A DNA stretch of 64,000 nt from Viscum album (lineage: Eukaryota; Streptophyta; Magnoliopsida; Santalales; Viscaceae), in NCBI GenBank assembly GCA_963277665.1, contig OY728123.1, forward strand, positions 634,134,915 through 634,198,914, read 5' to 3'. A model generated the notes under the pieces. It did no database searches and was not told the origin of the DNA. It saw nothing but the letters and a program-made list of their open reading frames with translations. This document shows, one piece after another, positions 13,252 through 25,570 of the stretch (position 1 is the first letter of the stretch; every line of letters begins with the position of its first letter). The translations under genes were made by a program, and so were the position numbers.

Positions 13252-15385
13252 CCTGGGAAAAGAAAACATAAAAAGGGTGAGCTCAAATTCTCCGTAAGGG
13301 TAATCATGGATAAAATAAAACATACCATATACATTTGAACTTAAAAAAACATGAATATTACAAATCTTGAGCAATGAAATAAAACACTGAAGTACGTAAG
13401 GCATAGATCATAAATATACATTAAGAATGATAAAATAGCATGGGAATAAAACATGAAATTGTGGAAACCATTAAGCACATGATATGATTTCCATATTAGC
13501 CAAGGCGTTGCTACCAAGACCATCTTAGTGGACAAAGTCCCTTTCTGAATCGAGCTCACTCCTCGTTCTAGTCCTGTATTACTGAACCGATTTAACTTTC
13601 CATTCCATCCATGTCTATCTCATGAGATATAAATCTTTACCCAATGCATTGGAGGGAGATATAGGTCCCACCCATCTCATAATGAAATCATTCTTACTTG
13701 TTCCACAAAATAAACTTAAAGCATTCATCATAACCCAAAGAATAAAATGGGTTTCATAAACATCATCCCATCATTTCATAATCCATATAAAAAAACTGAA
13801 ATTTCATCATAAGAAAAGTGAACCATGTAAATTATGGAGACATTAAACTTAAAACATACACATATGAAATAATTTAATCTTATATGGAAAATGCTTTTGA
13901 TAAAACATTTGAAATGAATTCTTGCGAAAAATATCCATTCTTCTTCAAAATCAATTTCATTTCACTAAAATTTATGCAATTTTATAAGAAATGGATTTTG
14001 TTGAAAATAGTCATGAAATATTTTGGAGGAAGCTTCATGAAAATAAGGCTTTATTAAATGGTAAAAATTCGTTTGTTCCGTATAAGTTAAAAAAACATTC
14101 TTTTCGTACTTTTGCCGGAAAAGTTAAAAAGTACCTCGTAACCTAAACAAAAGAATGATTCCTTATATACCATGTAGTAAAAGTCAAAAATCGGTAAAAA
14201 GGTCTTTAAACATACATGAAACCACTTTTATAAAACATGGACATGGATGATAGAATAACCCTAGTAAATACTTACAAATATTCTTTCTCGGGTAAAAATG
14301 AGATTTGCAAAATTATCCCTTACCTTAGGTCTGATTTGCTTCGTAAGTGTCCGAACCTCCTATATAATGATTTAAATAATGTCATTTACTTATTCCAGAA
14401 TCATACTCATTGTTATGATATTATATATGGTTCACTTATGACTTTATTTTACCCATTGTTTTGTAAATTCCATGTTAAAGAGCGTTTTGGGTAAAATTGT
14501 TTCATTTGTCGTCTGTGTTTTGACTTGTAATTATTCATATGATAACTTAGATCATGATTACTTAATTCCAGAATATAAAATATGATTTATATATAATATA
14601 TATTCAGAATATACATATATATAATAAATCAGTAAATGGAAAGAAAAACACCGTTCATGGAGACGGTAGACCGTACGTACGCATGAACGCTGTTTTCGTT
14701 TTCTTATTGAGTTGAATGGAATTAAGTAGATGACATACATATATATACACATAAATCCAGTATCATTATTATGTCATATATTTCGTGATTACTTATTATA
14801 TATACTTTATAATCATTCATGAATGGTTAACGTGGAGAATGAATCTCATCGCGTCGTGAAGACGGTAGTCCGTACATACGCACGAGCGATGATATCATTC
14901 TCATGATCGTGGGACTATATTGGAGTGTATGTATACTATTTCAGAATCAATATCAATTTACAATAATAATATATAGTTATTATTTACACCATTATACCCA
15001 TCCAAGTAAGGTGGTGGTGGAAAAGAGATTACACCACGGCGTGGAGACGATATTCCTTACGTACGCACGCGCGGTGATTTCGTTTTCCGTAGGATGGAAA
15101 GATTGTGAAATAGGGTTGTTTCATAATTATAATAACATATCAGTATATTAGTTATACTGATGTTATTACTTTATAATGAAACAACCTAAGAAGAAGAAGT
15201 GGAAGAAGATATAAAGTTGAAAGAATCGGTAACGGACATTACCTCTTCTTTGAAGAGGCTCTTTGAGTCCTCTTCTTAGGGCACTAAAATTGGTCTTTGA
15301 AAAAGACCAGGACCTCTAGGATGTTTATAGGGAAGTGGGGAAGTAAAATGGTCTGGGTTTGGCCAAGCTTGAAGGCACAAAGTGG
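13252..15385 (-). other. Spliced leader layout within A1 3' LTR
   Basis: Candidate splice sites: donor AAGAAGAG|GTAATG (intron from 15,242), acceptor TATATAG|GAGGTT (intron ends 14,360), micro-exon 14,359-14,324 (36 nt), donor CTAAG|GTAAGGG (from 14,323), acceptor TTTTCCCAG|GATAT (ends 13,253). Each site has a counterpart at the same place in the diverged LTR of element B. The transcription start is taken as about 30 nt after the TATA box and is approximate. Confidence 0.6.
14641..15095 (-). other. Three conserved hairpins with CGTACGTACG-type loops, A1 3' LTR
   Basis: Plus-strand arms are 14,652-14,659 with 14,682-14,689; 14,846-14,858 with 14,881-14,892; and 15,032-15,043 with 15,066-15,076. 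Arm sequences differ between the three, but each left arm pairs with its own right arm. The loops share GAGACGGTAnnCCGTACGTACG (the third has decayed to GACGATATTCCTTACGTACG). Pairing continues weakly outward for 10 or more bases. All three lie in candidate intron 1 of the leader. Confidence 0.8.
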
Positions 15386-15410
15386 TGTGAGGAAGAGGGG
15401 GAGGAGGTGC

Positions 15411-15419
15411 CCTTTTATA
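15411..15419 (-). promoter_or_regulatory. TATA box, A1 3' LTR
   Basis: TATAAAAGG on the minus strand, within CTCCCTTATAAAAGGGCACC. The same core is found in the A2 LTR (22,917-22,925) and the B LTRs, each time just before a pyrimidine-rich presumed start region. Confidence 0.8.
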
Positions 15420-17256
15420 AGGGAGGAGAGGGACATCTTTTGAAAAACAAAAAACATTATTTTATTATAAAGTCATATTCGGTTTTAAATAGCTCAAAAT
15501 TGATTTATTTCGATGCTTAGGTGGAGATTGGTCGCAATCCTCTCATCCAATATAATTTAGACAAGTTTAGGTTCCTATTTTAACCTTATCATTTATATTT
15601 AACTTTATGTTAGATAATTTTACTTTTACCGTGTCTTTTTGTGTTCTTACACTATAAGGTTAAAAAACATACTATAACAAGCCAAACGAACCCCAAGTTA
15701 TTTATTATTAATATATATAACCCTATCAAATTCATTTGGCCGAACAATAGATTTTTAGGAATATAATAACAATTAATAATATAAAATTTGTTTTAAAAAC
15801 TATTTGATGTCAATTTTGAAACTATTTGGTAATTGATTTTTTTAAAAATAATAACAGAATGATTAGTTCGAAAAAAGTAAATTACATCAACACTAACATG
15901 TCATATTAACATAGAGAATTTTTGTAATTCATTACATGTCTCAAATTACATTTATTTTGGTATTTATAACATCAATTATGTCAATATTTCATTAATATGA
16001 TAATTAATGAATCATCATTATGTCATAATTAAATTAAATTATTTAAAGTCTAAAAATTAGAAATAAAATATCATTTCGTAGGAAATCGTTTTATCTTTAT
16101 AATGAATATTTATAGTCGAATTTATCTTATTTATAACCCTATATTAAAAATGATTTACTTATTAAACTTTGATTTTAACTATTTTAACCCTTCATTAAAT
16201 AAATTAATATTAAATGTCCTAATCTAATTCAAGTGGGCCTAAATGGTGATATTTTATTCCTAATGATGTTTTTGGTCGAATTACACTTATCCAATTGAAT
16301 TAGCACATGTGATAGGATAATAATAATATCATTTTTACCCTTAATTACCCAGTTTACTTTTAACCGTGGTAAATAAAAGTAAAAAGATACAATTCACCAA
16401 AAATTATTTTCTTCTCATTGAACCACATTTTACATACTCACATCAACCGTGTCTCCCGGATTTTTGAAATTCCACTTACAGAAGCGGAAAAATTATGTTT
16501 TATGAAAAATTCATTTTTTAACTACCACTTAGTGGTTTCACTATTCATCAAAAAATGAATGTTTCCAGAAAAAGAAAAAATTAGGCCTAAGCTATATTTG
16601 ATATTATGAATTAAAAAATGATGTCTATTTTACCAAATTCAAAACATATTAGTTTCATTAATTAATTTAAAAATTAATTCCCGTCATCAAAGCAAATAGC
16701 GTGTTCTTAAGAGACAATTACTATCAAAAGATTGACAGTTGTTTATGTCTGTTTTAAATGTGAAATTACATCCAATAACCAACATTGTATTAAATTGTAA
16801 AAAAATAATCTAAATATACTTTAAAACCACTCAAATTAATAATTTATCACTATTAATTTTTTCTATTAAAAAGGTTGTTTTTAATTAAAATTTATTAATT
16901 TTCACTATTCATCAGAAAATGAAAGTTATTCGAAAAGTACCAAAATTTCACCCTAAGCTAATTTTGATATTCCGAATCCAAAAATGAAGTCCATTTTGGA
17001 AATAAAATTTACTAAATTTCAAAAAGTGGTTATTACTATTCATAACAGCTAGTTTTAATAATATTTTAAAAGCATATCGTTGTTTAGTGAAACTCGGTAT
17101 TGCGTACTACACACGCTATTGAGGAAAGTCGTGATTGTGTGTAATGCAAGGCAAGTCAAGGATTTCTGTTGTGCAAGCTTCTTTTGGTGTATCGTACAAC
17201 AATAGACATTAATGAAATTAAAAAGAATATTTTTCATAAAATCTCAGGTTGTTACA

Positions 17257-17268
17257 TTCTACCCCCCT
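17257..17268 (-). other. Polypurine tract of A1
   Basis: Minus strand AGGGGGGTAGAA directly before the 3' LTR start TGTAACA. This is the expected primer site for plus-strand DNA synthesis. Confidence 0.85.
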
Positions 17269-18690
17269 TAAAATGAATTTTTCCCTCGAAATTCATCGGG
17301 GTTATAAATGGTTTACTACTCAAAAGTTTCTTTAATAGAAATCAACATCGTAAAAAGGAATTCCAAAACCAATCTTTAAAAACAAAAGTATGAAACGTAA
17401 CCGTTACCCAAATCAACTAGTCACTGGGTTTCCACATAGGTGAAAATATGGATATGGAAGAGAAATCTAACCATCATGTTCTAATGGAGAGTGGTAGAGA
17501 ACATGGCTATGGAAAAGCCAGTAATCACAAAGCCATAAATTTGTGAAGATCTAAGGTACCATCTGATTGATCAGATATAAGAGCACTAGGACAACATTTT
17601 TTGATTTCAAGATCATTTCCCTAAAGTTGAAAATTTTGAATTAGAATAAATAGTTACTTTATTTTGGTACAATATCACTGTTGTTCGTGCCTTGAACAAT
17701 TTCCACTTCATATCATAATGAAATGAAGTTTAATTTGTTATTCGTGAATTGTTAGCAGATCATGTGATAGAATGATGGTTCATTCCATCTGTCTCAAACA
17801 AAAGGTTATAAAAGTTATCAAAAAATACGCAAGTCCATCTATAGTGAGATCAATCATATATGGTTCCTAAAATGGACTTATACTTCATATATCATACTGC
17901 TTAATATAATAAAACTAGTTTCTACTAAACAGAGACTTCCTGTAGGCCAGTGGTAGGCGATAAAGGACAGTCGCACATCGGTTGTGGGTTCGATTCCCAC
18001 AGCCTTGTCCGACGCGATGGGCTGTTGCCAGTCCTCCAGGTTGTCGTTTTTCTAAATCTATATTACTATAACATCCCATCAATAATATCTAAAAATGTTC
18101 TATCCTAACTTATGTCCAACATAATCAATTCCAATCTTCAGGCATATCTAAAATACTTCGGTCTAATCTCATAGTATAATGAAAATGATTACTTGAAATG
18201 TCACATAAGAATCACGTGAAGTCCATCATTTATCCCCCATATATCATAAGATATATCTTTTTGGTCAAATTACAAACATGTGAATACCTTAATCATGTAT
18301 TCTCTTGAAGAATGAATACCCATTGAACATAGTGAAAACATGAATTTAGTTAAAAGTTAAAACTTTCCACAAACCAAAATCCTAAAAATTCTTTATATTA
18401 AAACCATGATATCACTTAGTCATTATATAAATCATGAGCTCATGAATACTTTCAAACATTTCATTTTCTCCTTATCCCTTCATGATGCGCATATCATCTG
18501 ATTTCAAAAATATTTGAATCATTTTCATGGTTACAGGTACCTTAAAATTATTGAAAACCACAATATAATAATACCAAAATATTCTAATACACAATAAAAG
18601 TACCTCAACAAAATTATTCTTGAATACCAATACATAAACACTTCAATCCATCCTCTTCAATTATTGTACTGGAATAAGTCCTTCCTTTAT
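17269..18690 (-). other. A1 internal non-coding region
   Basis: About 1.4 kb without a supportable coding frame. It matches the A2 internal region 24,777-26,130 for most of its length, including the tRNA-like cassette at 17,941-18,051. No pol domain is found. Confidence 0.75.
17941..18051 (+). other. tRNA-like Pol III cassette inside A1
   Basis: An A-box-like TAGGCCAGTGG (17,943-17,953), an exact B box GGTTCGATTCC (17,987-17,997) inside a perfect 5-bp T-arm (GTGGG/CCCAC), and a TTTTT run (18,047-18,051) are in Pol III order on the plus strand. This is antisense to A1. No acceptor stem or clear anticodon arm forms, so it is not a normal tRNA gene. A related copy sits at the same place in A2. 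Confidence 0.6.
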
Positions 18691-19101
18691 TTAGAAGTAA
18701 CTTTTTAGGTCATTGCATTGAGTTGGGTAATGCCCATGTTCTCCACAAATAATACATTTAACTCCATAACATTCGATCACTCTATGACCCTTTTCTCCAC
18801 ACAGATAACATCGGTCCCTCCATTTGAGGTATTCCTCAAGGTTCTTCTTCCCTTCTTTAGAAATCTCAATCTTCCTTTCTTTATGCTCCTCAACATGCAA
18901 ACATGCATAATAGTTTATCTTCTTCTTCCTTGATGAATTAGGCATACCACTAAATTTCACCTTGTTAATCATATATCGTGATGACTGATTCGGCATAATC
19001 ACAATATCGTTCTCTCTAGGAATTACACAATTTTGTTGCTCATAGTCACCAATTTGTCCATTGGATTCAATGTTAACCGAATTCCTTCTGGTTCCCTCCA
19101 T
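18691..19101 (-). CDS. Small gag-like protein with two zinc knuckles (A1)
   Basis: This 136-residue open frame is intact. Its first ATG is about 250 nt after the PBS, where gag should start. The N-terminal half has no recognisable domain and is rich in Asn, Ser and Lys. Residues near 98-111 form CYLCGEKGHRVIEC and near 116-129 CIICGEHGHYPTQC, both perfect CX2CX4HX4C nucleocapsid knuckles, which bind RNA. The usual gag capsid region is missing or too reduced to see. It is followed by 1.4 kb of non-coding DNA instead of pol. A2 has the same reading region in broken form (61,945-61,470). Its product could help package A RNA into particles made by a partner element, but that is inference. Confidence 0.75.
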   Translation of the reverse strand: MEGTRRNSVNIESNGQIGDYEQQNCVIPRENDIVIMPNQSSRYMINKVKFSGMPNSSRKKKINYYACLHVEEHKERKIEISKEGKKNLEEYLKWRDRCYLCGEKGHRVIECYGVKCIICGEHGHYPTQCNDLKSYF

Positions 19102-19348
19102 TAACTAAAACACAAAAAGAATTCTGTGAGAGGAAAAAAAACATGCTATAGAAAACAACATAGTAAATGGGGAGCACCCTCAATATCTAACATCATAGGT
19201 TAAATTCTAATATCGTTACCGTAGTTCTAGGACTATATCCTATACATATACTTATCCTTAGGGACATCCCTAGACATACCTTAGAAATATCTCTAGGGAA
19301 CTCACTAAAATTGTTGCATCCTAGTTTCCAATGGTTGACTAAACCTTT

Positions 19349-19360
19349 CCTCTGATACCA
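19349..19360 (-). other. Primer-binding site of A1 (tRNA-iMet type)
   Basis: Minus strand TGGTATCAGAGG, two bases after the LTR end at 19,363. The first bases match the 3' end of plant initiator tRNA-Met. Element B has the same PBS and spacing. Confidence 0.9.
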
Positions 19361-19362
19361 AC

Positions 19363-20531
19363 TGTAGAGACCCTAAGCTTGACATACATGGACATTACAT
19401 TACTTTTGCGTAATACTTAATACATAACAAAAACAGACACACAAGGGTCGTAATAGTTTAGTGTCTTTGGAAACTTGGAATGTAATCCTCTAATCATGGT
19501 GAAAGATCTTCAACATCTCCCATAAAGATCATAAAGAAACATTAAGAATGACAAAATAACATGGAAATAAAACATGTAATTTTGGAAACCATTAAGCACA
19601 TGATATGATTTCCATATTAGCCAAGGAGTTGCTGCCAAGACCATCTTAGTGGACAAAGTCCCTTTCTGAATCGAGTTCACTCCTCGTTCCAGTCCTATAT
19701 TACTGATCCGGTTTAACGTGTCATTCTAGCCATGTCTATCTCATGAGATATAAATATTTACCCAATTAATTGGAGGGAGATATAGGTCTCACCCATCTCA
19801 TAATTAAATCATTCTTACTTGTTCCACAAAATAATCTTAAACCAATCATCATAACCCAAAGAATAAAATGGGTTTCCTAAACATCATCCCATCATTTCAT
19901 AATCCATATAAAACAAATGGACATTTCATCATAAGAAAAGTGAACCATTTAAATTATAGAGGCATTAAACTTAAACCATTCACATATGAAATAATTTCAT
20001 CATAGATGGAAAATGGTTTTGATAAAACATTTGAAATGAATTCTTGAGGAAAATATCCTTTCTTCTTCAAAATCAATTTCTTTTCACAAAACATCATGAA
20101 ATTTTAAAAGAAATAGATTTTTTTGAAAATAGTCATGAAATCTTTTGGAGGAAGCTTCATGAAAATAAGGCTTTATAAAACCGTAAAAATTCATTCGTGC
20201 CGTATAATTTAAAAAAAACATTCTTTTCGTACTTTTCCCGGAAAATTCAAAAAGTATCTCGTAACAAAAACAAAAGAATGATTCCTTACATACCATGTAG
20301 TAAAAGTCAAAAATGGGTAAAAAGGACATTAAACATACATGAAAACACTTTTATAAAACATGGACATGGATGATAGAAATAACCTCAGTAAATACTTACG
20401 AATATGCAATCTCGGATAAAAATGAGATTTGCAAAATTATCCCTTACCTTAGGTCTGATTTGCTTCATAAGTGTCTGAAACTCCTTTATAATGATTTAAA
20501 TAATGTCATTTACTTATTCTAGAATCATACT
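19363..20531 (-). repeat. A1 5' LTR, 3'-terminal fragment cut by A2
   Basis: It aligns with 13,047-14,413 of the A1 3' LTR and stops after AGAATCATACT. The 3' LTR continues past that word with CATTGTTATG. Directly after the stop comes the TG end of the A2 LTR. A deletion of about 195 bases relative to the 3' LTR joins two AGATC words (equivalents of 13,210 and 13,405). The hairpins and TATA box fall in the missing part. Confidence 0.88.
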
Positions 20532-22150
20532 TGTAGATACCCGAAGCTTGACATACATATACATTACATTGCTTTTGCGGAATAATAAATACATAACAAA
20601 AACAGACACACAAGGACCGTAACAGTTTAGTGTCTTTGGAAACTTGGAACTTAATCTTCTAATCGTGGTGAAAGATCTTCAACATATCCCATAAAGATCT
20701 TCCCTTTTTTTTCTTACATAAAACCTTTATTTATATCCTGGGGAAAAGAAAACATAAAAAGGGTGATCTCAAATGCTCAGTAAGGGTAAGCATGGATTGA
20801 ATAAAACAAACCATATACATTTGAACTTAAAAACATGAACATAATGTTTAAACATCAAAAGCTTGAGAAATGACACAAAACATGGAAGTACGTAAGGCAT
20901 AGATCATAAAGAAATATTAAAAATGATAAAATTTCATGGGAATAAATCATGTAATTGTGGAAACCATTAAGCACATGATATGATTTCCATAGTAGCCAAG
21001 GCATTGCTGCCAAGACCATCTTAGTTGACAAAGTCCCTTTCTGATTCGAGTTCACTCCTCGTTCCAGTCCTATTTTACTGAATCGGTTTAACTTGCCGTT
21101 CAAGACATGTATATCTCTTGAGATATAAATCATTACCCAATGCATTGGAGGGAGATATTGGTCCCACCCATCTCATAATGAAATCATTCTTACTTGTTCC
21201 ACAAAATAAACATACATAATTCATAAAAACCCAATAAATAAAATAGGTTTCATAAACATCATCCCATCTTCACATAATCCATATAAAAGAAATGGATATC
21301 TTTTCATAATAAGAGAATTTAAACCAAGTAAATCATAGAGACATTATACTTGAAACATACACATATGAAATAATGTCATCTTAGATGAAAAATGGTTTTG
21401 ATAAAACACTTGAAATTAATTCTTGAGGAAAATATCCCTTTTTCTTTAAAACCATTTTATTTTCACAAAATGTCATGAAATTTTAAAAGAAAAGGATTTT
21501 GTTGAAAATATTCATGAAATATTTTGGAGGATTCTTCATGAAAATAAGGCTTTATAAAACCATAAAAATCCTTTCGTACCATATAAGTTAAAAAAACATT
21601 CTTTTCGTACTTTTGCCGGAAAAGTAACAAAAGTAACTCGTAACGTAAGCAAAAGAAATATTCCTTACATACCATGTAGTAAAAGTCAAAAATGGGTAAA
21701 AAGGACTTTAAACATACATGAAAACACTTTTATAAAACATGGACATTGATGATACAAATAAACCTATTAAATACTTACGAATAAGCAATCTCGGATAAAA
21801 ATGAGATTTTGCAAAATTATCCCTTACCTTAGATCCAATTTTCTTCATAAGTGACCGAACCTCCTATATAATGATTTAAATATTGTCATTGAATTATTCC
21901 AGAATTATAATCATTGTTATGATATTATATATGGTTCACATATGACTTTATTTTACCCGTTCTTTTGTAAATTCCATGTTAAAGAGTGTTTTGGGTAAAA
22001 TCGTTCCATTTGTTGTCCGTGTTTTGAATTGTAATTATTCATATGATTAATTAGATCATGATTACATAATTCCAGAATATTAAACATGATTTATATATAA
22101 TATATATTCAGAATATACATATATATAATAGATCAGTAAATGGAAAGAAA

Positions 22151-22590
22151 TACACCATTCATGGAGACGGCAGGCCGTACGTACGCATGAACGCTGTTTT
22201 CGTTTCCTTATTGAGTTGAATGGAATTAAGTAGATGACATACATATATATACACATAAATTCAGTATCATTATTATGTCATATATTTCATGATTACTTAT
22301 TATATATATACTTTATAATCAATCATGAATGGTTAACGTGGAGAATGAATCTCATCGCGTCGTGGAGACGGTAGTCCGTACGTACGCACGAGCGATGATA
22401 TCATTCTCATGATCGTGGAATTGTATTGGAGTGTATGTATACTATTTCAGAATCAATATCACTTTATAATAGTCATATATAGTCATTATTTACACCATTA
22501 TACCCATCCAATTAAGGTGGTGGTGGAAAATAGATTACACCACGGCGTGGAGACGGTATTCCGTACGTACGCACGCGTGGTGATTTCATT
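22151..22590 (-). other. Three conserved hairpins, A2 3' LTR
   Basis: Arms: 22,156-22,163 with 22,186-22,193; 22,352-22,364 with 22,387-22,398; 22,538-22,549 with 22,572-22,582. Compared with A1, the first loop has ACGGCAGGCCGT in place of ACGGTAGACCGT, a paired change that keeps a 5-bp inner stem. One outer-arm change leaves a G-U pair in the RNA sense. The third copy keeps the full CCGTACGTACG that A1 has lost. Confidence 0.8.
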
Positions 22591-22916
22591 TTCCGTAGGA
22601 TGTATAGATGGTAAAATAGGGTTGTTTCATACATATAATAACATATCAGTATATGAGTGATACTGATGTTATTACTTCATAATGAAACAACCTAAGAAGA
22701 AGAAGCGGATGAAGAAATAAAGTTGAAAGAATAGGTAACAGACATTACCTCTTCTTTGAAGCGCCTCTTTGAGATCTCCTTTTAGGGCACTAAAATTGGT
22801 CTTTGAGGAAGACAAGAACCTCTAGGATGTTTCTAGGGAAGTGGAGAAGAGAATTTGGCAGGGTTTGGCCGAGCATGAAGGCTCAAAGTGGTGTGAGTAA
22901 GAGAGGGAGGAGGTGC

Positions 22917-22925
22917 CCTTTTATA
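22917..22925 (-). promoter_or_regulatory. TATA box, A2 3' LTR
   Basis: TATAAAAGG on the minus strand, in the same context as in A1. Confidence 0.8.
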
Positions 22926-24764
22926 AGGGAGGAGAGGGGCACCTTTGGAATAACTAAATATATTATTTTATTATAAAGCCAAATTCGGTTTTAAATAGAT
23001 CCAAATTGATTTATTTCTAATATAAGGTGGTTATGGGTCGAAAGCCTGTCATAAAATAGAATTTAGACAAGTTTAGGTTCCTATTTTAACCTTATAATTT
23101 AGATTTAACATTAAGTAAAATAATTTTACTTTTACCATGTCTTCTTGTGTTCTTATACTATAAGGTTAATAAACTTCTGATAACAAGCCAAAAGAACCCA
23201 AAGTTTTCTATTATTAATATATATAACCTTATATAAGTAATTTTTCCGATCCGTAGATTTTTAGGAATAAAATAACAATTAATAATATAATATTTGTTTT
23301 AAAAACTATTTTATGTCAATTTTGACACTATTTAGTAATTAATTTTTGTGAAAATCAAAACAGAATGATTAGTTCTAAAATAGTTACTTAAATCAATACT
23401 AACATGCATTATTTACCTAGAAAATTAGTGGAATTCATAAAAAGTCTCAAATTATATTTATTTGAGTATTTATGACATCAATTATGTCAATATTTCATTA
23501 ATAAGATAATTACTGCATCATCTTTGTGTCATAAATAAATTAAATTATTTAAAGTCTAAAAATTACAAATAAAATATCATTATGTAATAAATCGTTTTAG
23601 ATTTCTAATGAATATTTATAGTCTAATTTATCTTATGTATGACCCTATATTAAAAATGATATACTTATTAAACATTGATTTTAACTATTTTAACCCTTCT
23701 TTAAATAAATTAATAATAAATGTCCTAATCTAATCCAAGTGTGCCTAAATGGTCATATTTTATTCCTATGGTTGTTTTTGGTCGAATTAAACTTATCCAA
23801 TAGAATTAGGACATGTGTTAGGGTAATAATAATATCATTTTTACACTTAATTACCCTATTTACTTTTAACCGTGGTAAAAAAGTAAAAAGTTACTATTCA
23901 CCAAAAATTATTTTCATCTCATTGAACCACATTTTACTTACTGACATCAACCATGTCTCTCGGATTTTTGGAATTTCACCCAAAGAAGCGGTAAAATTAA
24001 TTTTTATGAAAAATTCATTTTTTTAACTACCACTTATTGGTTTCACTATTCATCAAAAAATGAACGTTTCCAGAAAAATACAAAAAATTAGGCCTTAGCT
24101 ATATTTGATATTATGAACTCAAAAATGATGTATATTTTAACAAATTCAAAACATATAAGTTTCATTAATTAATTTAAAAATTAATTACCGTCGTCAAAAC
24201 ATATAGCGTGTTCTTAAGAAATAATAACTATCAAATGATTGACACTTGTTTATATCTGGTTTAAATGTGAAATTACATCCAATGACCAACATTGTATTAA
24301 ATTGAAAAAATGTATTCTGAATATACTTTAAAACCACTCAAATTAATAATTTATCACTATTAATTATTTCTATTAAAAAGGATGTTTTTAATTAAAATTT
24401 AGTAATTTTCAATATTCATCAGAAAATGACAGTTATCCGAAAAGTACCGAAATTTCACCCTAAGCTAATTTCGATATTCCGAATCCAAAAATGAAGTCCA
24501 TTTTGAAAGATAAAATTTATAAAATTTTAAAAAGTGGTTATTACTATTCATAACGGCTAGTTTTAATAATATTTTAATAGCATATCGTTGCTTAGTGAAA
24601 CTCGTTATTGCATACTACACACGCTATCAAGGAAGTTCGTGATTGCGTGTAATGCAAGGCAAGTCAAGGATGCATTTTGTGCGTGCTCCTTTTAGTGTAG
24701 CATACAACACAAGACATTAATGAAATTAAAAAGAATATTTTTCATAAAATCTCGAGGTGTTACA

Positions 24765-24776
24765 TTCTACCCCCCA
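24765..24776 (-). other. Polypurine tract of A2
   Basis: Minus strand TGGGGGGTAGAA immediately before the 3' LTR start, as in A1. Confidence 0.85.
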
Positions 24777-25459
24777 TAAAATGAATTTCGCCCTTGAAAT
24801 TCGTCGGGGTTATAAATGGTTTACTACTATAAAGTTTCTTTAATAGAAACCCACATTGTAAAAAGGAATACCAAAACTTGGATTTAAAAACTAAATTATG
24901 AAATGTAACGGTTACCCAAATTAACTCATCACTGGGTTTCCACGTAGGAGAATATAGGTGAAAATATGGATATGGAAGAAAAATCTAACCATCTTGTTCT
25001 GATGGAAAGTGGTAGAGAACATGGCTATGGAAATTCCAGCAATATCAAAGCCATAAATTTGTGATGATCTAAGGTACCATCGGATTCATCAGATATAAGA
25101 GCACTAGGACAACATTTTTGGTTTTCAAGATCATTTCCCTAAAGTTGATGAAATTTGAATTAGAAGAAATACTTTCGTGATTTTGGTATATGCTCATTGT
25201 TGGTCGTTCATTGGATAATTTCCACTCCATCTCTTAAAGAAATGAAGTTGAATTTTTCATTCATTATGTGTTAGCAGATCATGTGATAGAATGATGGGTC
25301 ATTCCATCTGTCTCAAGCAAAAGGTTATAAAATTATCCAAACTTACATATTTCCATCTATAGTGAGATTAATCATATATATTTCATAAAATGAACTTATA
25401 CTTCATATATCATACTGCTTTTTAATAATAAAACTATTTTCTACTAAATAGGGACTTCC

Positions 25460-25570
25460 TGTAGGCCAGTGGCAGGCGATAATGGCCAGTCGCACTTCGG
25501 TTGTGGGTTCGATTCCCACAGCCTTGTCCGATGCGATGGGTTGTCGCCCGTCCTGCAGGTTGTCCTTTTT
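25460..25570 (+). other. tRNA-like Pol III cassette inside A2
   Basis: TAGGCCAGTGG (25,462-25,472), exact B box GGTTCGATTCC (25,506-25,516) within GTGGG/CCCAC, and TTTTT (25,566-25,570). A and B boxes have the same spacing as in A1 (44 bases start to start). Both boxes are unchanged between the copies while nearby bases differ. Confidence 0.6.

Larger units (their letters stand above)
13047..17256 (-). repeat. A1 3' LTR (4,210 bp)
   Basis: In sense (minus) orientation it starts TGTAACAACCTGAG and ends GGTCTCTACA, so it has TG...CA ends. It is adjacent to a polypurine tract on one side. It aligns along its length with the A2 LTR at 20,532-24,764. Layout from the sense start: AT-rich U3 with an old internal duplication (about 17,060-16,540), TATA box at 15,419-15,411, and a transcribed leader carrying three hairpins and two candidate introns. 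Confidence 0.92.
13047..20531 (-). mobile_element. Element A1: non-autonomous (LARD-like) Ty3/gypsy retrotransposon, outermost of the nest
   Basis: Minus-strand element with 3' LTR 13,047-17,256, internal region 17,257-19,362 and the first 1,169 bases seen of its 5' LTR (19,363-20,531). The rest of the 5' LTR is displaced by element A2. The internal region is only 2.1 kb and encodes a small zinc-knuckle protein but no protease, RT or integrase, so it would need enzymes from a partner. The bases to its left are AGTAT (13,042-13,046); the matching duplication should lie beyond the window. LTR promoter and leader resemble those of element B. Confidence 0.87.
20532..24764 (-). repeat. A2 3' LTR (4,233 bp)
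   Basis: In sense it begins TGTAACACCTCGAGAT and ends GGTATCTACA. It aligns end to end with the A1 3' LTR, with the same TATA box, hairpins and splice-like sites. Confidence 0.92.

Noticed and set aside
14641..15095. Hammerhead ribozyme (retrozyme) in the LTR hairpins
   Set aside because: The conserved CUGAUGA and GAAA core words are absent from the hairpins; the conserved loop is different.
17941..18051. Ordinary tRNA gene
   Set aside because: T-arm and B box are perfect, but no acceptor stem or anticodon arm can be formed.
20855..21145. A 96-codon minus-strand ORF repeated in other A LTRs (13,341-13,559; 62,511-62,711)
   Set aside because: The frame starts and stops differ between copies and it lies within LTR leader sequence, so shared openness reflects sequence homology rather than coding.
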